Both the position numbers and the translations under genes were made by a program. Of a stretch of 64,000 bases of DNA, positions 1 to 8,837 are shown one piece after another. The DNA is from Pseudomonas saudimassiliensis (GTDB taxonomy: Bacteria; Pseudomonadota; Gammaproteobacteria; Pseudomonadales; Pseudomonadaceae), in the NCBI RefSeq assembly GCF_000939975.1, contig NZ_LK391969.1, forward strand, positions 372,001-436,000. Reading direction: 5' to 3'. The notes beneath the pieces were generated by a model. That model searched no databases, was not told the DNA's origin, and was given only the letters and a program-made list of their open reading frames with translations. Position 1 is the stretch's first letter, and every line of letters starts with the position of its first letter.

Positions 1-139
1 CGAAAAAGACATCGACCCCACCGGAGACCTTGTTCATCCAGATATGGAAGATCGCCACCAGCAAGGCCGCCAACGCACGCAGGCCTTCGATATCGCCGCG
101 GAAGCTGTCCGCTGCTGTTTTATCAGGGAAGTTGCCCAT
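1..139 (-). CDS. Acyltransferase 3 family protein (N-terminal fragment)
   Basis: The first 46 residues of a leftward gene cut by the window edge. They read MGNFPDKTAADSF, then RGDIEGLRALAALLVAIFHI, then SGGVDVFF. This is the standard N-terminus of integral-membrane acyltransferase 3 (OafA/YrhL) proteins: the (R/Y)xxIDGLRAxA motif at the start of the first membrane helix, followed by GVDxFF. Family members O-acylate sugars of surface polysaccharides, peptidoglycan or lipid A. The ATG lies 2 bp past the stop of the TupA-like gene, whose last codons supply a GGGG ribosome site, so the two are co-transcribed. The substrate cannot be read; modification of the adjacent polysaccharide is an inference. 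Confidence 0.8.
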   Translation of the reverse strand, partial: MGNFPDKTAADSFRGDIEGLRALAALLVAIFHIWMNKVSGGVDVFF

Positions 140-141
140 AG

Positions 142-1146
142 TTACCCCAGCTCATTCACGGCGTCATGAAAACGACCGCCCCGCACCACCACGGGCGCAT
201 CCTGGGGCGGCACCGGCAGCTCGGGCCAGCGAAACAGTGCGCCGAGTTTCCGATCCCACTCCTCGGGGTAGAGCTTGAACGCCCCCGCGCCAGGCGTGAA
301 GGTGATCTCGCCAACATAGATGCGCCCTTCGTACACATACATGTCCACCCGAGCGTAGCCGAACGGCTGGGCCAGCCGACGGGCTACATCCAGCAGTTCC
401 GCCAACACAGCGGGGGGCCGGGTAACCTGGGCGTCCGTACTTGGCGACAACTTGTCGCCAAGCCTGAACGGCAGGCCCTGCCAATCCTCGGAGAACAGAT
501 TTTGCGTCATGCGGCCAAACCGACCGTTGATCACCTGGATGAACAGGAAGCTTTCGCCTTCGGCGGGATTGAATACATGGACCTTGTAGTCTGCGGGCGG
601 GCCGTCTGCCGTCAGCAACGCCTGCTCAAATAGCACCTGGGGGCGTATTGCCTTGTAATGACGCTCACCTCGACGGCGAGAAAAGTCTTCCCGTAACCAG
701 GCATTGCCCAGTGCCGTCAACTCACTGACATCTTCCTTTGACTTGTCCGGCACGATACGTACGGAACCGCTGCTGTTATTTGTTTTCATAACAAAACTGT
801 CAGGTAAATGCTCAAACTGTGACGCAGTTAACAATTCCGCAGCGGCATACAGAGGCACATTGAATCTTTCGCCTACAGTAGCGCCAATATATTCGCGCGC
901 TAACACCTTGTCAGCCAGACGGGAGAAATGCGGCAGGGGGTAACGCATTCGATGGTGCAACTTTTCGGTCAGGCTTTGCGGATTACTGAAGCTGCAGAAA
1001 CGACCGTGCCGTTTCAGGTACCGGAGTTGGTATTCCGCCCACTCCGGGAGCACCTCCACTACCGAGGAAGTCAAGGAATAACGCATCGCGTTCATCAGTT
1101 TCTCGGCAAACTTGCCAGCAATGTCCATATCAACACCCCAATGCAT
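142..1146 (-). CDS. TupA-like ATP-grasp protein, surface polysaccharide biosynthesis
   Basis: A 334-residue soluble protein resembling the TupA-like ATP-grasp family. It has the early segment NPQSLTEKLHHRMRY, then LADKVLAREYI, the lysine-bearing strand DSFVMKTNNSSGS (about 115-127) and a C-terminal metal-binding run in VDMYVYEGRIYVGEITFTPG (about 266-285), where acidic residues follow the ARVDMY strand. TupA forms amide bonds in teichuronopeptide, and relatives are scattered through LPS and capsule clusters, so an amino-acyl ligation onto a glycan is the likely but unproven role. Start: the ATG at 1146 has AAAGGG five bases upstream; an ATG at 1128 is an alternative. It diverges from the winged-helix gene and is followed directly by the acyltransferase. 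Confidence 0.75.
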   Translation of the reverse strand: MHWGVDMDIAGKFAEKLMNAMRYSLTSSVVEVLPEWAEYQLRYLKRHGRFCSFSNPQSLTEKLHHRMRYPLPHFSRLADKVLAREYIGATVGERFNVPLYAAAELLTASQFEHLPDSFVMKTNNSSGSVRIVPDKSKEDVSELTALGNAWLREDFSRRRGERHYKAIRPQVLFEQALLTADGPPADYKVHVFNPAEGESFLFIQVINGRFGRMTQNLFSEDWQGLPFRLGDKLSPSTDAQVTRPPAVLAELLDVARRLAQPFGYARVDMYVYEGRIYVGEITFTPGAGAFKLYPEEWDRKLGALFRWPELPVPPQDAPVVVRGGRFHDAVNELG

Positions 1147-1260
1147 GAGGACCCTTTAACTCGGCGCAGCAATTGCATCAATGCCTTTGCCATTCACGGA
1201 GACATTCAGGCATGGAACCCGGAGGAATGCCTTCACGAATCGGTAACGTCAGCAGGGAGA

Positions 1261-1291
1261 TAACTGATCCATAACCGATCACTAACGGACC
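1261..1291 (+). promoter_or_regulatory. Three 11-bp-phased direct repeats, candidate operator of the winged-helix regulator
   Basis: TAACTGATC at 1261, TAACCGATC at 1272 and TAACGGACC at 1283 repeat every 11 bp, about one helical turn. They sit in the gap between the divergent TupA-like gene and the winged-helix/pseudokinase gene, 65-95 bp before the latter's ATG. OmpR/PhoB-type winged helices bind tandem direct repeats with this period, one monomer per repeat. A -10-like TTATCT follows at 1307-1312. Autoregulation by the adjacent gene is an inference. Confidence 0.5.
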
Positions 1292-1355
1292 AAACTAAAT
1301 GCTGTTTTATCTGCCTTAATGTCCGGCGAGGATCAATGCAGCGAGGGAAACAAAA

Positions 1356-2453
1356 ATGGATTTACTGCAGAAAAGGCCCCTTAAGTTATACCGATATTTC
1401 TTCGGTACGGCAGAGTTTAACGAAGCGAGATTCGAACTCAGAATCAACGAGCGACCCGTAGCAATAGAACGCAGGCCTCTTGTTTTGCTGGCCAAGATCC
1501 TCGAGCACGCTGATCAGGTCGTAACCAAAGCCGAATTGCTGCATACCGTCTGGGGTGGGCGGATCACCGTCGAAAACGTCCTGGCCAATGCCATGGCCAA
1601 ACTGCGCAAGGCGCTGGGGGATAACGCCGGCCTACTGGTGACCATCCCTCGGGTGGGTTATCGCATCCAGGGTCCGGTAAAGAAGATGGAGGCGCAGGCT
1701 GACTGCGCCCTGATCCCAGCCCCACCGCGCCCCGAGTCAGTGTTCACCAGCGCCCGTATCGCACCGCCCGTCACCTCGTTTCATTATCTCGATGTAATCT
1801 CACTAAACCCCACCGAGTTTGATCGCTCCGGCACTACCCTGGACGCCGGTACCAGCGTAGCCGAGCGAACCGAACGCGCCGGAGGCAAGGCCTTCCACCC
1901 TGAAGGTGACCCGACCCTGGAAGCCTGGGCCGGGCGGCGTCACCTGGACATCATGCCGATCGAACAGCGGCTCAGCCTGTTCCTGGCCCTGGCAAAAGCA
2001 GTATCGCTGCAACACGCACGAGGCACCGTGCACGCGTTCCTGCAACCCGACAATCTGCTTGTGGCGGACAACGGCAGTATTCGCATCACTGCACCGGAAA
2101 GACGCCTTACAGATGCTGGCCAAGCGCAGAAAGCCACCGTCGGCTATTTCTACCGAGCCCCGGAAACCTATCGTGATAACGACGTCTCCCCACGTAGCGA
2201 TATCTACTCGCTGGGCATACTGCTGTATCAGCTGCTGACCTCGGATTTCAACCGACCACTGCTTCCCGACTGGCGACAAGACATCACCAACAGATCGTTC
2301 CAGCACCTTATCGAAGCAGCCACGCACTCCTGCCCTTCTTTGCGCCCGGAGTCCGTGGAAGAGTTTGTAAGACCTTTATACACCCACCGAATCGGACATC
2401 ACCAACAGCCTGAATTCAAGATGGCGAACTTGGCGAGCATGCTCCGGCGATAA
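1356..2453 (+). CDS. OmpR/PhoB-type winged helix fused to a degenerate protein-kinase domain
   Basis: 365 residues. Residues about 15-105 form a C-terminal-type response-regulator winged helix: RPLVLLAKILEHADQVVTKA, the recognition segment around TVENVLANAMAKLRKALGD, and the wing VTIPRVGYRI. No receiver domain precedes it and no membrane helix follows, unlike CadC. Residues about 198-345 resemble a Ser/Thr kinase C-lobe: helix E (IEQRLSLFLALAKAVSLQHA), catalytic loop VHAFLQPDN at 225-233, APE at 268-270 and SDIYSLGILLYQLL. The catalytic HRD aspartate is replaced (H-A-F), DFG is replaced by I-T-A, and no glycine loop or VAIK lysine is visible in the short segment before helix E, so it should be a pseudokinase. 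It lies immediately upstream of the EPS operon and probably controls it; that is inference. Confidence 0.8.
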   Translation: MDLLQKRPLKLYRYFFGTAEFNEARFELRINERPVAIERRPLVLLAKILEHADQVVTKAELLHTVWGGRITVENVLANAMAKLRKALGDNAGLLVTIPRVGYRIQGPVKKMEAQADCALIPAPPRPESVFTSARIAPPVTSFHYLDVISLNPTEFDRSGTTLDAGTSVAERTERAGGKAFHPEGDPTLEAWAGRRHLDIMPIEQRLSLFLALAKAVSLQHARGTVHAFLQPDNLLVADNGSIRITAPERRLTDAGQAQKATVGYFYRAPETYRDNDVSPRSDIYSLGILLYQLLTSDFNRPLLPDWRQDITNRSFQHLIEAATHSCPSLRPESVEEFVRPLYTHRIGHHQQPEFKMANLASMLRR

Positions 2454-2580
2454 CGAGCTTTTAATTATTAACTGCCTTCCCCAAACGCGCCTTCGGCCGT
2501 TGTGGGTGGCCTGTGCCTGTTTGACCAGTAGTACCACTTTAAAGAACCACCAGTCTTCAGGATCCGACTAGAAATCCTGG

Positions 2581-2593
2581 GGCGGTAGCGTGC
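2581..2593 (+). promoter_or_regulatory. ops / JUMPStart element in the EPS operon leader
   Basis: GGCGGTAGCGTGC is an exact match to the operon polarity suppressor (ops) core known from enterobacterial LPS, capsule and haemolysin operons, and the flanking CCTGG before it and CT after it resemble the longer JUMPStart sequence. It lies in the sense orientation 77 bp before the first EPS gene. A short inverted repeat, CAGGAT at 2558 and ATCCTG at 2574, comes just before it. ops pauses RNA polymerase and recruits RfaH, a NusG paralogue that prevents termination in long operons. No clear sigma-70 promoter is visible in the 2454-2557 part of the gap. Confidence 0.75.
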
Positions 2594-2669
2594 CTGGAGC
2601 GCCGTTTCCCTCCACTCCGGAGCCGGGGCTTCACAACCACCTTCAATATGCGCGAGCGCAAGGGAAATC

Positions 2670-4895
2670 ATGCAAAACATCACCCCCCCATATCGGAACC
2701 AGAGCAGTACCGACGAAATCGACCTCGCGGTCCTTTTCGGGGCACTGATCGATGGCAAATGGATCATTGCCGGCCTGACTCTGCTTTTCGCCCTGCTGGG
2801 CGTGACCTACGCCATCCTGGCAACCCCCATTTATCAAGCCAACGCCCTGATTCAGATTGAAGAAAAGAGCGGTGGCCTGGCGGGCATGTCCGAGCTGTCC
2901 GACGTATTCGGCGGGCCGTCCAAGGCGGTAACCGAAATTGAATTGATCAAATCCCGTGCGGTGATCGGCCAAGCCGTCACCAACCTCAAACTGGATACCG
3001 TATCGTCGCCCAGCTACTTTCCGCTTATCGGCCACTGGGCAGCGCGCCGCTTCAAGCCGGAGTATGAAGGCGAACTGGCCCAACCCTGGTTTGGCCTGGC
3101 GCAATACGCCTGGGGCGGCGAAGAGCTGGAAATATTCCAGCTGGCAGTCCCGCCGGCCTACCTTGATCAACCCCTCGCCCTCGTCGCTGGCGCCCATGAC
3201 TATTTCAGCCTGTACAACGATGACGGTGAGCAGCTGCTGACCGGCCAGGTCGGCCAGCAGGTCGAGCAGAACGGTTTCAAGGTCCAGATCGCCAAACTTA
3301 TCGCCCGTCCCGGCACGCGCTTCACCGTCGCCCATAACCGGCTGCTGAACAGCATCATGTACCTGCAGAACGAGCTGGATGCCAGCGAGCGCGCCAAGGA
3401 CTCGGGCATCATCAGCCTGTCGCTACAGCATGAAGACCACCAGCATGCCATCCGCGTACTGGATGAGATCAGCCGGCTGTATGTTCGCCAGAACGTCGAG
3501 CGCAACTCGGCGGAAGCCGCGCAGAGCCTCGAATTCCTGCGCGACCAGTTGCCCCAGGTGCGCTCCGAGCTGGAGCGTTACGAGCAGGCCCTGAACGACT
3601 TCCAGACCAGCAGCAAATCGGTGGATATCTCCATTGAAACCCAGTCGGTCCTCAATCAGATCATCGAACTGGACACGCTGATTTCCGAGCAGAACCTCAA
3701 GCGTTCTGAACTGCAACGCCGCTTTACCGGTGAACACCCTTCTTATCAGATCCTCCAGGAGCAGACCCAGCAGCTACAACGCCAGCGCAACGAGTTGAGC
3801 GCCAAGGTAGATCAACTGCCGGAAACCCAGCAGGAGCTGCTGCGCCTGTCGCGGGACGTCGCTGTCACCACCGAAGTCTACACCGCGATGCTCAACCGTT
3901 CCCAGGAACTGGATGTGCTGCGCGCGGGCACCGTCGGCAACGTTCGCATCATCGATGCCGCCGACGCCAGCGTCACCCGCCCGGTCAAGCCGCGCAAGGC
4001 CATCGTCGCCATACTCTCTACGCTGTTCGGCGGCTTCCTTGGCGTCGCCCTGGTGCTGCTGCGCCAGATCCACAACCGTGGCGTGGAGAATCCGGAGCTC
4101 ATCGAGCAGCTCGGCCTGCCGGTGTACGCCAGCATCCCCTTCAGCCGGGAACAGGAATTCCTGGAAAAGCACATGCGCAGCAGTAATCGCGCCGCCCAGC
4201 ATGACAGTCTGATCCTGGCGCTGAAGAACCCCGCTGACCTGGCCGTGGAGTCCCTGCGCCGGCTGCGTACCAGCCTGCACTTTGCCCATGCCGGGGCCAT
4301 GAATAACGTGTTGATGATCACCGGCCCCAGCCCGGGCGTGGGTAAATCTTTCGTCGCGGTAAACCTGGCGACCACCATGGCCCAGACCGGCCAGCGCGTC
4401 CTGCTGATCGACGCGGATATGCGCAAGGGCTACATCAACAAGGTGTTCCGCATGCCTGCCCGGGACGGCCTGTCCGACCTGCTGACCTCGCGCATCGACA
4501 TCCAGACCGCGATTCGGCCTACCGAAGTCGAACGACTGGACCTGATCGCCCGCGGCCGTATTCCGCCGAATCCATCCGAGTTGCTGATGCACGACAACTT
4601 CCGCCGCTTCCTCCGGGAAATCGACAACCAATACGACCTCATCATCATCGACACGCCACCGGTGCTGGCGGTTACCGACGCGTCCCTGGTCGGCCGCGAA
4701 GCGGGTATCTGCCTGCTGGTTACCCGCTTCGGGCAGAACTCGGCGAGGGAGATCGAGGCGGCCAAACGCTGCTTCGAGCAGGACGGCATCCAGCTCAAGG
4801 GCGCCATTTTCAACGCCGTCGTCAAGAAGGCCTCGGCCTACGGCTACAACCAGTACGGCAGCTACTTCTATGAATACAAATCAGAAAAGGCCTAG
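2670..4895 (+). CDS. wzc: Wzc-type polysaccharide co-polymerase with cytoplasmic tyrosine autokinase (BY-kinase)
   Basis: 741 residues, the normal length for a fused Gram-negative Wzc. There is a Wzz-type N-terminus with a first membrane helix at about 31-50 and a long periplasmic part with coiled coil at about 285-400. A second helix lies at about 443-464, just after the Pro-rich SVTRPVKPRK. The cytoplasmic kinase has Walker A GPSPGVGKS (552-560), Walker A' VLLIDADMRK (577-586) and Walker B DLIIIDTPP (656-664). The C-terminal tail carries six clustered tyrosines between 724 and 736, the autophosphorylation cluster. It controls chain length and export of the polymer. The ATG at 2670 has AAGGGA upstream. 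The cognate phosphatase Wzb and outer-membrane channel Wza are not in the window. Confidence 0.93.
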   Translation: MQNITPPYRNQSSTDEIDLAVLFGALIDGKWIIAGLTLLFALLGVTYAILATPIYQANALIQIEEKSGGLAGMSELSDVFGGPSKAVTEIELIKSRAVIGQAVTNLKLDTVSSPSYFPLIGHWAARRFKPEYEGELAQPWFGLAQYAWGGEELEIFQLAVPPAYLDQPLALVAGAHDYFSLYNDDGEQLLTGQVGQQVEQNGFKVQIAKLIARPGTRFTVAHNRLLNSIMYLQNELDASERAKDSGIISLSLQHEDHQHAIRVLDEISRLYVRQNVERNSAEAAQSLEFLRDQLPQVRSELERYEQALNDFQTSSKSVDISIETQSVLNQIIELDTLISEQNLKRSELQRRFTGEHPSYQILQEQTQQLQRQRNELSAKVDQLPETQQELLRLSRDVAVTTEVYTAMLNRSQELDVLRAGTVGNVRIIDAADASVTRPVKPRKAIVAILSTLFGGFLGVALVLLRQIHNRGVENPELIEQLGLPVYASIPFSREQEFLEKHMRSSNRAAQHDSLILALKNPADLAVESLRRLRTSLHFAHAGAMNNVLMITGPSPGVGKSFVAVNLATTMAQTGQRVLLIDADMRKGYINKVFRMPARDGLSDLLTSRIDIQTAIRPTEVERLDLIARGRIPPNPSELLMHDNFRRFLREIDNQYDLIIIDTPPVLAVTDASLVGREAGICLLVTRFGQNSAREIEAAKRCFEQDGIQLKGAIFNAVVKKASAYGYNQYGSYFYEYKSEKA

Positions 4896-4941
4896 CACCC
4901 ACCTCCCTTGCGGCAACGACTGAATTCATCGAGGAATCACC

Positions 4942-6264
4942 ATGAAAGTAACCGTATTTGGCACTGGCTATGTGGGTCTGGTGCAGGGCGCCGTGCTGGC
5001 CGAAGTCGGCCACCAGGTGGTCTGCGTGGATGTGGACCCGGACAAGATCGCGCGCCTGCAGCAGGGCCAGATTCCGATCTATGAACCGGGCCTGGAAAAC
5101 CTGGTGCGCGACAACCACGCCGCCGGCCGGCTGCAGTTCACCACCGACGCGGCGGCCGGTGTGCGCCACGGCAGTGTCCAGTTCATCGCCGTTGGCACGC
5201 CCCCGGACGAGGATGGCTCCGCCGACCTGCAATATGTGCTGGCGGTCGCCGCTACCATCGCCGAGCACATGGACGGCCACCGCATCATCATCAACAAATC
5301 CACCGTACCGGTGGGCACAGCCCGCCAGGTCTGCGCGACGGTCGAAGCCATCCTGGCCGAGCGCAACGACGCGAGGCTGACCTTCGATGTGGTGTCCAAC
5401 CCCGAGTTTCTCAAGGAAGGCTCCGCCGTGGCGGACTGCATGCGGCCGGACCGCATCATCATCGGGACCGACAGCGGCGAGGCCGAGGAGGTGATGCGCG
5501 AACTCTACGCGCCGTTCAACCGCATTCACGAAAAGATCATCATCATGGATGTGCCGAGTGCCGAGCTGACCAAGTACGCCGCCAACTGCATGCTGGCGAC
5601 CAAGATCAGCTTCATGAATGAAATGGCCAACCTGGCCGAGCTGCTCGGCGCTGATATCGAGATGGTACGCCAAGGCATCGGGTCGGATCCGCGTATCGGC
5701 TATCACTTCATCTACCCCGGGGCCGGCTACGGCGGCTCCTGTTTCCCCAAGGACGTCCAGGCACTGATCCGCACCGCGGAAGTGGTCGACTTCGATGCGC
5801 GGGTGTTGCGGGCGGTGGAATCGCGCAACAAGGAGCAGAAGACCCTCCTCTACCGCAAGATCTCCAACCATTTCCAGGGCGACCTGGAGGGCAAGACCTT
5901 TGCCATCTGGGGCCTGGCCTTCAAGCCCAATACCAATGACATGCGCGAAGCGCCCAGCCGGGTACTGATGGAAGCACTCTGGCAGGCCGGCGCCCGGGTG
6001 CATGCCTACGATCCCGAAGCCATGGAAGAGACCCAGCGGCTATACCTGCACTGTGACGACCTGCAGCTGTGCGGCACCAAGGAGTCGGCCCTCAAGGGCG
6101 CCGACGCCCTGGTCGTGGTTACTGACTGGCAGGCCTTCAAGGCTCCGGACTTCGACCTCATCCACGACTATCTGAACTACCCGGTGATCTTCGACGGCCG
6201 CAACCTCTACGACCCCAAACGCATGGCGAAAAAGGGCTTCACCTATTACGCCATCGGACGCTGA
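4942..6264 (+). CDS. ugd: UDP-glucose 6-dehydrogenase
   Basis: 440 residues of the UDP-glucose/GDP-mannose dehydrogenase family. The Rossmann motif GTGYVG is at 7-12, the substrate segment [19 protein letters not shown] at 153-171, and the catalytic cysteine is C267 in GGSCFPKD. The C-terminal domain has the family signature [16 protein letters not shown]. It makes UDP-glucuronate from UDP-glucose with two NAD+; family sequence and the WcaJ-type initiator in the same operon favour glucose over GDP-mannose. The start has GAGGAATC upstream. The next gene follows its stop by one base, so translation is coupled. It implies glucuronic acid in the polymer. Confidence 0.93.
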   Translation: MKVTVFGTGYVGLVQGAVLAEVGHQVVCVDVDPDKIARLQQGQIPIYEPGLENLVRDNHAAGRLQFTTDAAAGVRHGSVQFIAVGTPPDEDGSADLQYVLAVAATIAEHMDGHRIIINKSTVPVGTARQVCATVEAILAERNDARLTFDVVSNPEFLKEGSAVADCMRPDRIIIGTDSGEAEEVMRELYAPFNRIHEKIIIMDVPSAELTKYAANCMLATKISFMNEMANLAELLGADIEMVRQGIGSDPRIGYHFIYPGAGYGGSCFPKDVQALIRTAEVVDFDARVLRAVESRNKEQKTLLYRKISNHFQGDLEGKTFAIWGLAFKPNTNDMREAPSRVLMEALWQAGARVHAYDPEAMEETQRLYLHCDDLQLCGTKESALKGADALVVVTDWQAFKAPDFDLIHDYLNYPVIFDGRNLYDPKRMAKKGFTYYAIGR

Positions 6265-6265
6265 G

Positions 6266-7474
6266 ATGAAGATCGCCATTCTCAATACGCTATACCACCC
6301 CTACCGGGTTGGCGGCGCCGAAGTCTCGGTACAGCTGCTCGCCGAAGGCTTGGCTGGCCAGGGGCATACAGTAAGCGTCATCACCTTGCATGAGGGGCGA
6401 CAGCCCAGCGTCGAGCAAGCCGGCGGCGTCACGCTGTATCGCCTGCCCGTGCGCAACCTGTACTGGCCCTTCGGCGGCCACCCGTCCCGGCTACGGCGAC
6501 TGCTCTGGCATGTGCTGGATACCTATAACCCGCTGGCGCGCGCCGATGTATCGCGCCTGCTGCGGCAGATCCAGCCGGACCTGCTGCACACCAACAACCT
6601 GGCGGGCTTTTCCGTTGCGGTATGGGACGCCGCCCGGGCCGTGGGCATCCCGGTGGTGCACACCTCCCGGGACTATTACCTGATTCATCCCAACTGCACG
6701 CTCTACAGCGGTGAGCGCAACCAGGATCCGCGCTCGCTGAGTTGCCGGTTGTTTTCCCTGGTCCGCAAGTGGCGCTCCCACCAGGTCCAGCACTACGTCG
6801 GGATCAGTGAACACGTGAGTGAATTGCACCAACGCCTGGGCTATTTCCGCCAGGCACCGGCGGAGGTCATCTACAACTCGATCAGCCAGCCCGCGGCAAC
6901 ACCACCCCGAGCCAGCGATAAGGGCACGGTGCTGGGCTACATGGGCCGGATCGAGCCGGCCAAGGGCCTCGAAACCGCATTGCAGGCCTGCCGTAGACTC
7001 GGCCCCGGCTTCAGCCTGCGCATTGCCGGCAAGGGCGATAGCGCCTATGTCGCCCGGCTGCAGGCGGCCTATGCCGACCAGGACCTGACCTGGCTGGGGC
7101 ACTCAGCACCGGAGGCATTCTTCCCGAGCATCGACATCATGCTGGTGCCCTCACAGTGGGCCGAGCCCCTGGGCCGGGTGGTACTGGAAGCCAGCTCCTA
7201 TGGCGTGCCCGTGGTCGGTTCGGACGCCGGTGGCATCCCCGAGATCATTCGCCCCGGGGAGACCGGGTTCGCCTGCCCCGCCGGTGACGTGGATGCCTTC
7301 GTCGCAGCCGTCCAGCGGCTGGCCCGCAGCGACCGCACGCTGCTGCGTGAACATTGCCTGGCCTGGGCGGCGCAGTTCTCCGGCGAGCGGATCACCGCAC
7401 GCTACCTGCGCGCCTATCAGAGTCTGGATGGCACCCAGGAAAAACCGCTGCCCGCTACCCAGACGACCGTCTGA
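6266..7474 (+). CDS. Glycosyltransferase family 4 (GT-B fold)
   Basis: 402 residues with two Rossmann-like domains. The N-terminal acceptor domain begins MKIAILNTLYHPYRVGGAEV with the usual GG turn; the C-terminal nucleotide-sugar domain starts at GYMGRIEPAKGLETAL (about 224-239). The EX7E catalytic motif is E300-P-L-G-R-V-V-L-E with GVPVVGSDAGGIPE after it. It is a retaining transferase adding one sugar to the lipid-linked repeat on the cytoplasmic face of the membrane. Donor and linkage cannot be read from sequence. It lies one base after ugd. Confidence 0.87.
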   Translation: MKIAILNTLYHPYRVGGAEVSVQLLAEGLAGQGHTVSVITLHEGRQPSVEQAGGVTLYRLPVRNLYWPFGGHPSRLRRLLWHVLDTYNPLARADVSRLLRQIQPDLLHTNNLAGFSVAVWDAARAVGIPVVHTSRDYYLIHPNCTLYSGERNQDPRSLSCRLFSLVRKWRSHQVQHYVGISEHVSELHQRLGYFRQAPAEVIYNSISQPAATPPRASDKGTVLGYMGRIEPAKGLETALQACRRLGPGFSLRIAGKGDSAYVARLQAAYADQDLTWLGHSAPEAFFPSIDIMLVPSQWAEPLGRVVLEASSYGVPVVGSDAGGIPEIIRPGETGFACPAGDVDAFVAAVQRLARSDRTLLREHCLAWAAQFSGERITARYLRAYQSLDGTQEKPLPATQTTV

Positions 7475-7529
7475 ACCCGGCCGCCCCGCTCCCCTGTCAG
7501 AGCCCAGCTCGCGTTATGTCAGAGACCCC

Positions 7530-8837
7530 ATGAAAATCCAGTACCTGCTCAATGCCGCCTTCCTGGCCCTGGTATGCCTGTTTGCCGTATTCGGCAACCT
7601 GCCGCGCTTCGTCCCCGTGGCCGGCTCCTTCGGCAACGTCAATGCCAGCGAATTGGTGATCTACCTGTGTGCCGCGCCCATCCTGATCAGGAACTTCAAA
7701 CGCCTGATCACTTCGCGCGCGGTGCTGTTCCTGCTGGCCGTCAACACCTTCTCCCTGGGCGTTGGCATATTCCACTACGGCGTGGCGATGGACTCGGTCT
7801 TCTACAATATCCGCCTCAGCGCCATGATCCTGTCGGGCTTTGCGGCCGGCGTCGCCCTGCAATGGGTGTTCCGCGACGACATCCCACGCCTGACCAAGGC
7901 CTTCGTCATCACCTACGGCGCCGCCTCCGTCTTCAGCTTCGTGCTGCTGGCGATCTTCCCGGATTCCACGGTGCTCTGGCTCAAGCTGGAGCAGATGGGC
8001 ATCAATTTCACCGGTGACCCCCATCAATTTCGCCTGGTCTCCACCTACCTGGACCCCAACTTCTTCGGCACCATCATCGTGTTGCCGATCCTGATGGCCA
8101 CCCTGGTGCTCCAGCGCACCGGCTACATCGCGCTCTTCCTGCTGATGGTGGTGGCGCTACTGTTCAGCTTCTCCCGCTCGGGCATCTCCCTGGCCCTGCT
8201 CGCGTTTGCCTGCGTCTTCGGCCTGCGTGCCCTGAGCATGATTACCCAGTTCCAGAGCCGGAATATCGGCGTACGGCCGCTGCATGTGTATCTGCTATTG
8301 CTGTCGCCCTTCCTGATCATGGCCTTGGCCGTGATCTTCGAAAGCCAGCTCGAGCGCGTCATCGAACGCTTCACCACCACCCGTGATGACAGCTCCGCGC
8401 TGTCGCGGCTGAAGGCCTTCGATACCGGGATGGAGCTGATCGCGCAGCACCCACTGCTCGGCCACGGCTACAACTTCGCCATCCGTTTCCTGTTCAAGGA
8501 CGGCACCAAGGTCGATTCCAGCCTGCAGATGGTGATCATGAGCTATGGCTTCATCGGCTCCCTGGTCACCCTGGTGGCAGGAGGAATCTGGGCCTGGGTC
8601 GTGGCCGGCAAGCTGCGCCAACTGCCGTCTCCCGAGCCCTATCAGCTGTTTCGCAAGCTCATCATCTACACCGCCCTGACCCTGCTCTGGGCCGGGCATT
8701 TCAACCAGATCGTCTTCTACCCGTTCTGGCTCTTGCCGGTGCTGGCCCTGTTCTTCTACTTCGATCAGCTCTGCGTGAGCCTGAAGTCACCCCACCTCAT
8801 TCGGAGACCACATGGAACACTCGCACATAGCTTTTGA
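7530..8837 (+). CDS. wzy: O-antigen ligase/polymerase-family membrane protein (Wzy-like)
   Basis: 435 residues, almost entirely hydrophobic with about 10-12 membrane helices. A larger periplasmic loop includes LDPNFFG and SFSRSGISLALLA, the latter typical of Wzy_C/O-antigen ligase domains (RSG after a helix). A second conserved patch, HPLLGHGYNFAIR, fits the G-x-G-x-x region near the C-terminus. It would polymerise the repeat units in the periplasm, together with the Wzx and Wzc in the same operon. The ATG at 7530 was chosen because the protein then begins directly with the first membrane helix; the longer in-frame opening overlaps the upstream glycosyltransferase in another frame. The stop overlaps the next gene by 26 bp. 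Confidence 0.83.
   Translation: MKIQYLLNAAFLALVCLFAVFGNLPRFVPVAGSFGNVNASELVIYLCAAPILIRNFKRLITSRAVLFLLAVNTFSLGVGIFHYGVAMDSVFYNIRLSAMILSGFAAGVALQWVFRDDIPRLTKAFVITYGAASVFSFVLLAIFPDSTVLWLKLEQMGINFTGDPHQFRLVSTYLDPNFFGTIIVLPILMATLVLQRTGYIALFLLMVVALLFSFSRSGISLALLAFACVFGLRALSMITQFQSRNIGVRPLHVYLLLLSPFLIMALAVIFESQLERVIERFTTTRDDSSALSRLKAFDTGMELIAQHPLLGHGYNFAIRFLFKDGTKVDSSLQMVIMSYGFIGSLVTLVAGGIWAWVVAGKLRQLPSPEPYQLFRKLIIYTALTLLWAGHFNQIVFYPFWLLPVLALFFYFDQLCVSLKSPHLIRRPHGTLAHSF

Noticed and set aside
2478-2505. Terminator-like stem AACGCGCC-TTC-GGCCGTT after the winged-helix gene
   Set aside because: Contains a bulge, is short and has no T-tract; too weak to call.
4822-6003. Long leftward open frame (393 codons) opposite ugd
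   Set aside because: Antisense shadow of a high-GC gene; sequence is rich in Gly/His/Val/Gln without domain motifs, while ugd on the other strand has every family motif.
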